47,500 nt of DNA, taken from positions 1-47,500 of the forward strand of contig JACVTC010000104.1 of the NCBI GenBank assembly GCA_016946835.1. Reading direction: 5' to 3'. Both the position numbers and the translations under genes were made by a program. Shown here in pieces: positions 40,576-47,500 of this stretch; position 1 is the first letter of the stretch, and every line of letters starts with the position of its first letter. Below the pieces are notes generated by a model. That model did not search any database. It was not told the DNA's origin and saw only the letters and a list, made by a program, of their open reading frames with translations. The stretch comes from Neocallimastix lanati (nom. inval.). Its lineage: Eukaryota; Neocallimastigomycota; Neocallimastigomycetes; Neocallimastigales; Neocallimastigaceae.

Positions 40576-42655
40576 AAATAATGTTCAATTTGAAAATAAT
40601 ATATAAATTTCTTTTTATTATTTTTATATTATTTTATATTTATTTTATTATATTTTTAATTATTTAAATAATTATTATTTTATATTAATATTTTATATTT
40701 TATTATTTATAATAAATATCTTATATTATTAATATTATATGAATAATATTTTATAAAATAATATTTTATTTTAATAAATATTTTATTTTATACTTTTGTA
40801 TTAATAGTTATCATAAAAATTAATTAAATAGTTTATAATGAATTATAAATATAAAAATAATTCTTCATAATTATTCTTTGCAAGAGTTTTATGCCAAATT
40901 ATTTAATAATTTCTTTTATATTTTCAATTAAACAATAATTAAATATTCATGTACTGAATAAATTATAATTGCTTTTATTAAATAATAAATAAATAAAATT
41001 ATAACTAAATAAACTTAAATCATAAATAAAACTTCTCCCAACACGAGATGTTGATATGCAAAACTTTTAATGTGCAATAATTTATAAGTAGTGAGTTTTT
41101 AAACAATGATAGTTTAATAAATTTTATTAATAAAATTATAATATTTGTAATTACAATTAAAATAATAATTCTAATTCCTCTATTTCTAATATAAATAATT
41201 TAATCTATTTATAAGAAAGAGGTAATAGATTAATTATATATTCTAATATATTGAATTATATAAATTTTATATGAATTAAAGTATTATAATTATTATAATT
41301 ATAATTATATATATTGAAATAAAATAAAATAAAATAATTATTATCAAAAAAGATATAAATTTAATATTTAATCCTTATTATTAAATATACAAATATGTTA
41401 CTACACATTTTTGTTTTATAGCAATATTTGAACCATGTGCTATTTATTATTATTATTATTATTTAATATCTATCTATAATAAATTAATGATTACCCAAAT
41501 AAGGAAATATATAATGAAATCTATAAAAACATATATTATAAAAATTTTTTTTTTTTTTTAAATATAAACATTATATAAATAATAATATATTTAATATTTA
41601 TTTAATTATTTTTTTCTATTTCCTTTTTGTATCTTTTTTTTTTTTTTTTTTTTTTTTTTTTATTTTTTAATTTTAAAAAATATTTAATTTTTTTTATTTT
41701 TTTTTTATTTTTTATTTTCACTTTAAAATATTTGTTTAAGATATTATTATAAAACTTTATTTATTAATATTTTAATTAATCTTAAATTTCTATTTTATTT
41801 TATTTTATTTTGTTTACTATTTTTATTTCCTTTTTTTTTTTATTATTATATTTTTATTATTATTATTGTTAATACTAATCATTAATTGATATTTTAAATA
41901 TATGTACATTTATATATTTATTTTTATTTATTTATTTAATATTTATTATAAAAATATTATTTATTCTATTTATTTCTTTATTATTTCGTTATTATATATT
42001 ATATATTTTATATTATTTTATTGTTTATTGTTTATTGTTTATTTATTATTCAATTATTTATTACTTATTGTTTATTATATACAATTTACTTTTTTGCAAA
42101 TATTATTAGAACATACTTTGTTATTATTCGAAATTATACATATAGAATACTGTTTTATGTTTTATGGAATACTTATATGTTATGGAATAAATGAGTGAAT
42201 GATTGAAGGCCTCCTGCATATATAATATTACTTAAACATGTTAGACTTTTTCTAATGATTTTTTAAAAAAAAAAATAAAGTAAAATCATTGATTTTCAAA
42301 TTTATAGTATTATAAACAAATAAACAAATAAATAAACTTAAAATATTATTTAATATAAAAAAAAATTAATATTTATATATTATTTTTCTTCTTTATAATT
42401 TTTTTTATGTTATGTATAATTAATAATACGAAAGGAATTAATATTATTATTGATTTAATGTTATTTGTTCTTTTAAAAATTTATTAGAATTAATCATATA
42501 GTACAATTAAAAAAAAAAAATGTTGGTTTAATTTAGAGGAAAGGAGAGCTTTTGTTTTCTAACAAATATTAATAGAAATATAAAAATATTTAATAGGTAT
42601 GTTGATTAAACATTTATATTATTATTTTTTGAATATTCATATTTTCTAAAAGTTA
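40576..42655. other. AT-rich region without genes
   Basis: Nothing with coding character was seen. It contains 41336-41425 (copy of 39066-39165) and T tracts at about 41545-41558 and 41633-41661. Open frames such as 41902-42198 are Tyr/Ile/Phe/Leu-only products of AT-rich sequence. Confidence 0.7.
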
Positions 42656-42665
42656 TTCCATAATT

Positions 42666-42838
42666 TTTTTTAATTTCCGGTGTGAAACGCCCTATGCCCC
42701 CCTCAAGACATGAGAATATTAAGGTAGTCACAACACTTTGTGGATGTAGTCCCTACTGGACAGCCTTATTGTTTATTCAGCATTGGCGCTCTAACCATAC
42801 ATATTACTGCTGAAATTTTCTAGCACGAAAAATCCATA
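42666..42838 (-). mobile_element. SINE-like retroposon with tRNA-like segment
   Basis: A GC-richer 173-bp island is flanked by the exact 11-bp duplication attccataatt (42655-42665, 42839-42849). On the minus strand the 3' end is an A run (AAATTAAAAAAAATT). Near its 5' end the minus strand reads TATGGTTAGAGCGCCAATGC followed by TGAATAA. This resembles the D-arm to anticodon stem of a tRNA (TTGGTTAGAGCGCCA is common in tRNA genes). No good B box follows. A retroposon is well supported by the duplication and tail; the tRNA origin is tentative. Confidence 0.62.
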
Positions 42839-42894
42839 ATTCCATAATTATTATTTATAAATACATATATATTAATTAGATGTATTTTTTTTTT

Positions 42895-43025
42895 TTTTTT
42901 AATTTAAAAGATTTTCTTTAAAATAAAAAATTTTCTTTAATTTAAAAGATTTTCTTTAATTTAAAAAATTTTCTTTAATTTAAAAAATTTTCTTTAATTT
43001 AAAAAATTTTCTTTAATTTAAAATT
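42895..43025 (+). repeat. 20-bp minisatellite
   Basis: About six tandem copies of aatttaaaaaattttcttta, the first two with agatttt variants. It is directly followed by the heptamer array. Confidence 0.9.
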
Positions 43026-43035
43026 TTTTTTTAAA

Positions 43036-43355
43036 AAAAAAATAATAAATAATAAATAATAAATAATAAATAAATAAATAATAAATAATAAATAAATAAA
43101 TAATAAATAGTTGAATAATAAATAATAAATAAATAAATAAAATAATAAAAATAAATAAATATAATATATAATAATATGTAATAAATAAATAAATAATAAA
43201 TAATAAATAATAAATAATGAATAATAAATAATAAATAATAAATAATAAATAATAAATAATAAATAATAAATAATAAATAATAAATAATAAATAATAAATA
43301 ATAAATAATAAATAATAAATAATAAAGAATTGAATAATAAATAATAAATAATAAT
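43036..43355 (+). repeat. (AATAAAT)n microsatellite
   Basis: Runs of the heptamer aataaat, purest at about 43195-43325, with (aaat)n islands. The minus strand stays open only because the repeat lacks stop codons in that direction. Confidence 0.95.
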
Positions 43356-43874
43356 ACAAAAATTTTTATTATTATAAATTACTAATGCTTTTTACTTGTT
43401 TGATTGTTTATTTTAATATGACAAAAATAAAAAAAAAAAATAAAAATGAAACATTTTTTTTAATATATTTTTTTTATTAATTCAAATTGCTTATTGGTTA
43501 ATCATTAGTCTGTTAAAATTTTAATTTAATATAAAATTTAATTTTATATAAAAAATGTATTACCCATTTTCCTTTTATTATCTCTCTATAAAACAATTAT
43601 AAAAAAATATGTAACCTTTGATAACAATTAACAATAATTCATTTTGTTTTACATATTTATTTATTTATTATATTATATTATATTATAAAAGTTTATTTTA
43701 TTTTTTTTAAAAGAAGTTATTAAAGATATAATATAATAGTAAACATAATAATGAAAAGGATATATAGGAAGGTAGTTAATTGCATAATTATTATTTATTA
43801 TTTATTTTATTATTTATTATTATAAATAATTATATAATTTTTTTTTAATTCATTTTATTTTTTTTAAATATAGT
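43356..43874. other. AT-rich region without genes
   Basis: Nothing recognised beyond homopolymer tracts and TA-rich runs. Confidence 0.6.
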
Positions 43875-44074
43875 GGGGAAGTGCATTTCAAAAAATTTCA
43901 TTTTGAAAAGGTGTATTTCAGAATATTCGTAAAAAAAATTTTTTTTCGTGGAAAAGTTACGTTTCACATAGTTGCATTTAGTAAAATTTAATAAATAAAT
44001 AAATAAATAAATAAATAATAAAATAAATAAATGCAACTTTCTGAAATTAAATTTTTCCAAAATGATTCACATTC
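43875..44074. mobile_element. Short MULE-related TIR element (MITE-like)
   Basis: The left end is GGGGAAGTGCATTTC followed by AAAAAATTTCATTTTGAAAA. The right end, reverse-complemented, is GAATGTGAATCATTTTGGAA followed by AAATTTAATTTC. The left end matches the GGGGAGG...GCATT end of the 3.1-kb MULE and the right end matches its GAATGTGGTTCATTT end. Length is about 200 bp, with an (aaat)n core. No target duplication was evident. Confidence 0.6.
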
Positions 44075-44283
44075 GAATTTATTATATATATAATATATAT
44101 ATGTTTTTTTTTTTTTAATTATTATTGAAGTTGTTAAGGTTACACAATCAATAATAATAAAAACTTTAATTCTTAAAAATTTTTTATTTTTCTATTAAAT
44201 TAATATTTTTTTATTTTTTTTTATTTTTCTGTAATTAAAATATAAAATAAAACAAATTCATTTTTAACTATCTTTAGAATATT

Positions 44284-44317
<34 letters not shown>

Positions 44318-44490
44318 TTTTTAATTATTAATCATCATCAATAATATATAAACTGTAAAAATTTGTCACTTTTTTTTTTTTTTTTTGTGATATTCACAAA
44401 AAATAAAAATAAAATAAATAAAAAAAATAAATAGAAATAAAACAATAAAATATATAATTTAAAGAATAAAAAAAAAGAAAAAAAATCAAA
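44075..44490. other. 5' flank of the LRR gene
   Basis: T tracts at about 44287-44312 and 44371-44386, then an A-rich stretch leading into the ATG at 44491. No defined promoter motif was recognised. Confidence 0.5.
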
Positions 44491-47298
44491 ATGAAAATTT
44501 TAAATTTTTTGAATTTAGTATTACTTGCATCAGTTTCTTTAGCTTATAACTGTAATAATTTAGCTAGTGATTTAAAAAAGCAAGGAATTAAAACAGATTC
44601 TATGAGTTGTGTTATGAATTCTAACAACATTGCCTATTTGTATGTTTATATATATATATAGTTTATATTTTTTTAAGTAAAAAAAAAAATCTTTTAATAA
44701 AAAATAAAAATTTTAAAAAATTTAAGGAAAAAAATTATATATGAAATATAAATATATTATATTTTTATTACTAAAATGATTTCATACCTATTTTATATAA
44801 TAAAATATATCAAATTAATAATATTTTCTAAAATATATAATTATATAAATAATAAATTGTTTATATAATAATAATAAAAAAAAAAACTTGTAAATATTTT
44901 ATACATTCAAAAATAAATTATAGATCGTTATTAGATTCAAAACTTACTGCTATTCCTAAAGAAATCCAAAAATTAACAAAACTTCAAAATTTGTAAATTT
45001 TAACTATTTAATATTTATATATATATAATTTAAATATAAAATTATAAAGTGTATTTTAAAATTATTTATTTATTTTTTTTAATATAAATACAAATATATA
45101 TATATATATATATATAGATCTTTAGATAGAAATAAGATTACCACCATTCCTACATGGATTTCAAAATTAACAAATCTCAAAGAACTGTAAATATTATTAA
45201 TATTTAAATAATAAAAACATATTTAATCAATACAATATTTTAAAATAATTATTTACTAAAAAAATTTTTTTAATAATAAATGACATAATATTAAAATTAA
45301 AATATATAGCCATGTAAATGTTAACAAACTTACTGTTCTTCCAAAAGAAGTTTTCAGTTTAAAAAATATTGAATATTTGTAATAAACAAAATAAATTTTA
45401 TTTTTTTCATTTATATATTAAAAAAATAATAAATTTTTAACAATTTTTTTTTTAAATATATATATATATATTAATATTATTAATATTATTAATATATATG
45501 TATGTATAAAATTATAAATGAATTTTTTTTTTATTAAACTTTATAAAGAGTATTAGATAATAATCAAATTAAAACCATTCCAAAAGAAATCGGAAATATT
45601 AAAAAAGTTAAATCTATGTAACTATTAAAATTATCATAATTTAATATTAAATAAATAACAAATAATTATTTTGATATTTTATTTTTATAGTTAAAATAAA
45701 AATTTTCATAATATTTAAATTAATAAATCTACTTTTTAAAATATTATATATAGTCATTTATATAAAAATCAAATTACTGCAATTCCAGCTGAAATTGGAA
45801 GTTTAACCAATCTTGAATATTTGTACGATGATTAAATGAAAAATATATTTTTAAATATAAATTTTAATATTTTATTTTGTTTTTATTTTTTAAATTTTAT
45901 TTAATAAATAATAATATATTAATTTTTTTTTTTTTTTTTAAAAAAAACAAAATAAAAAAAAAAAAAATTAAAAATAATAAATTATTTTTATAGATGGTTA
46001 GATAATAATAAATTAACTACTATTCCAACCAATATTGGCAACTTAAAAAACCTTGGTTCATTGTATGTTGAAAATATTGAATGAAAAATCTATATATTTT
46101 TTAAAATATTTTATATTTAAATATAAATATATTAAAGTATATAATAATTTTTATTTAATATTATAATTAAATTATATATATATATATTAAAAATGAAAAT
46201 AAAGTATGGTAGATAATAATCAAATTAAGAGTGTTCCTACAACAATTGGAAATCTTAAAGAAGTCTATCAATTGTAAATAATATTAATTAAATATTATAA
46301 ATATTTAATAATTACATATGAACATATCAAAATAATTAATTATTAAACTAAATATTATTATAATTAATAATTCAATATTATATATATATTAAAAATAATA
46401 ATTTTTTTTTATTTTTTTTTTATGATATTAAAAATCTATATTAATTATAGAGGATTAAGTAATAATAACCTTAAAACTCTTCCAAAGCAAATTGGTAGCA
46501 TGACTAATCTTACTATATTGTAAAAAAATAATAATAATACTAATAATAATACTAATAATAACTTATAATTAATTTACATAGATTTATATAAATAAAAAAA
46601 AATATTTTTTAATATTTTATGATATTATATTAAATTTATTAATATATAGAAATTTACACCGTAATAAATTAACTTCACTTCCAAAAGAAATTGGTAATTT
46701 AACTAAGCTTGAAAAATTGTAAGAAAAAAGACTATATATATATATATATATTTATTATTTTATTATTTTATTAGACAATTATACAATATATCAATAAAAA
46801 ATAAATATTTTCATTTTTTTTATTAATATATATATATTTTTTTATGATTTAACAAAATTAATAATATATATATATATATTCATATAGAACTATCTATTCA
46901 AATAATTTAACATCTATTCCAAACGAAATTAAAAATTTAAAAAATCTTAAAGAATTGTAAGAAAAAAAATATATAATTTATTATATTAATTATATATATA
47001 TATTAATAATTATATAACATTACAAAATATTAACTATTCAAATATATATATGTAATTAATTATTATTAGATATATTGATGAAAGTCAAAAGAAACTTCTT
47101 CCAAAGGGACTTGGTGTAATTAAGGGTCTTACTGTTTAGTAAGTGTTTTTTTTTTTTTTTTTTTTTCACTATACTTTTTTTTTAATTTATATATATATAT
47201 ATATATTTTTTTTATTTTTCTATTACTTGAAATGAAATATCTATAGAAATTAAAAGTCGAATATTATTTAAAATGTTAAAAATTTATTCTATTTATTC

Positions 47299-47336
<38 letters not shown>

Positions 47337-47500
47337 TTAATATTTTATTTATAAATAATTATATCTTTAAACCCTAATTATTATGCATTAATAATTTTTA
47401 ATCTTTTAATCTATAATGATAATAATAATTTTTTTTTTTAAATAAAATATTTAAATAAAATTTTATAGCAATTGTGGAAAGAATGCTGTTAATTGTAAAA
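44491..47500 (+). CDS. Secreted leucine-rich-repeat protein, one LRR per exon (3' end outside window)
   Basis: Exon 1 (44491-44639) encodes a signal peptide (MKILNFLNLVLLASVSLA) and an N-terminal Cys-containing cap. The next 11 exons are 44924-44992, 45118-45186, 45310-45378, 45549-45617, 45754-45822, 45994-46062, 46205-46273, 46451-46519, 46650-46718, 46888-46956 and 47070-47138, each exactly 69 nt. Every intron lies after the second base of a codon, so each exon is one 23-residue LRR of the type LxLDxNxLTxIPxEIxxLxxL. Exon 13 starts at 47469 (NCGKNAVNC) and runs off the window, probably the Cys cap. Introns are 113-330 bp, start GTA and end AG (mostly TAG; intron 7 ends AAAG without a pyrimidine tract). 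Splicing is deduced from length, phase and homology. The product is probably extracellular or cell-surface and may bind ligands; its partner is unknown. Confidence 0.88.

Noticed and set aside
41902-42198. 98-codon open frame
   Set aside because: Only Ile/Tyr/Phe/Leu codons from AT-rich sequence; no domain and no conserved neighbour.
43018-43359. Open frame of Tyr/Leu/Phe/Ile on the minus strand
   Set aside because: Product of the (AATAAAT)n microsatellite, with no coding composition.
43845-44060. 71-codon open frame on the minus strand
   Set aside because: It runs through both TIRs and the (aaat)n core of a short TIR element.

Overview
This is a very AT-rich eukaryotic window with long A/T homopolymers, Asn-rich proteins and GT-AG introns. 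The best guess is an anaerobic gut fungus (Neocallimastigomycota). The reasons are the base composition, the chromodomain Ty3/gypsy elements, the secreted and LRR protein style, and a CPBP protease of bacterial type. This assignment is inference from style, not from a marker gene.

From 1 to 24.8 kb the window is a nest of LTR retrotransposons. Element A (Ty3/gypsy, +, no chromodomain, 5' end outside the window) carries an Asn-rich gag, a multiply frameshifted gag-protease junction and a long pol (1365-5378). Element B (chromodomain gypsy, -, 6206-12479) has one intact 1442-codon gag-pol, a 644-bp 5' LTR, and a 3' LTR cut down to 84 bp. It abuts a 47-codon relic of an A-like pol (12480-12620). 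Element C (Ty1/copia, -) is 3'-truncated and frameshifted, and is split by element D. Element D (chromodomain gypsy, +, 16866-23648) is complete: 773-bp LTRs, a tttcc target duplication and one open gag-pol. B and D both have an 11-nt sequence right after the 5' LTR that is perfectly complementary to an 11-mer inside that LTR. This is the arrangement of Tf1/sushi self-priming elements.

From 24.8 to 31.7 kb there is a CPBP-family intramembrane protease gene (26827-27453, -), with its 3' coding end repeated twice more downstream. A MULE DNA transposon (28074-31202) follows, with terminal inverted repeats, a 9-bp target duplication, a decayed FLYWCH/MULE transposase and a satellite array in inverted orientation. 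A 373-bp poly(A)-tailed retroposon of unknown origin (31261-31633) has a 14-bp target duplication.

From 32 to 36 kb there are two tandem paralogous genes for secreted, Cys-rich proteins with GPI-anchor-like tails (32479-33423, 34758-35711). They share a TATA-containing promoter block.

From 36 to 44.4 kb there is no intact gene. The region holds an ankyrin-like ORF fragment, three MULE-related short TIR elements (one still containing a FLYWCH remnant), a dispersed repeat in two copies, a tRNA-like SINE candidate and several microsatellites.

From 44.49 kb to the right edge lies the start of a secreted leucine-rich-repeat gene. Each of its 11 visible LRRs sits on its own exon of exactly 69 nt, all in the same phase.
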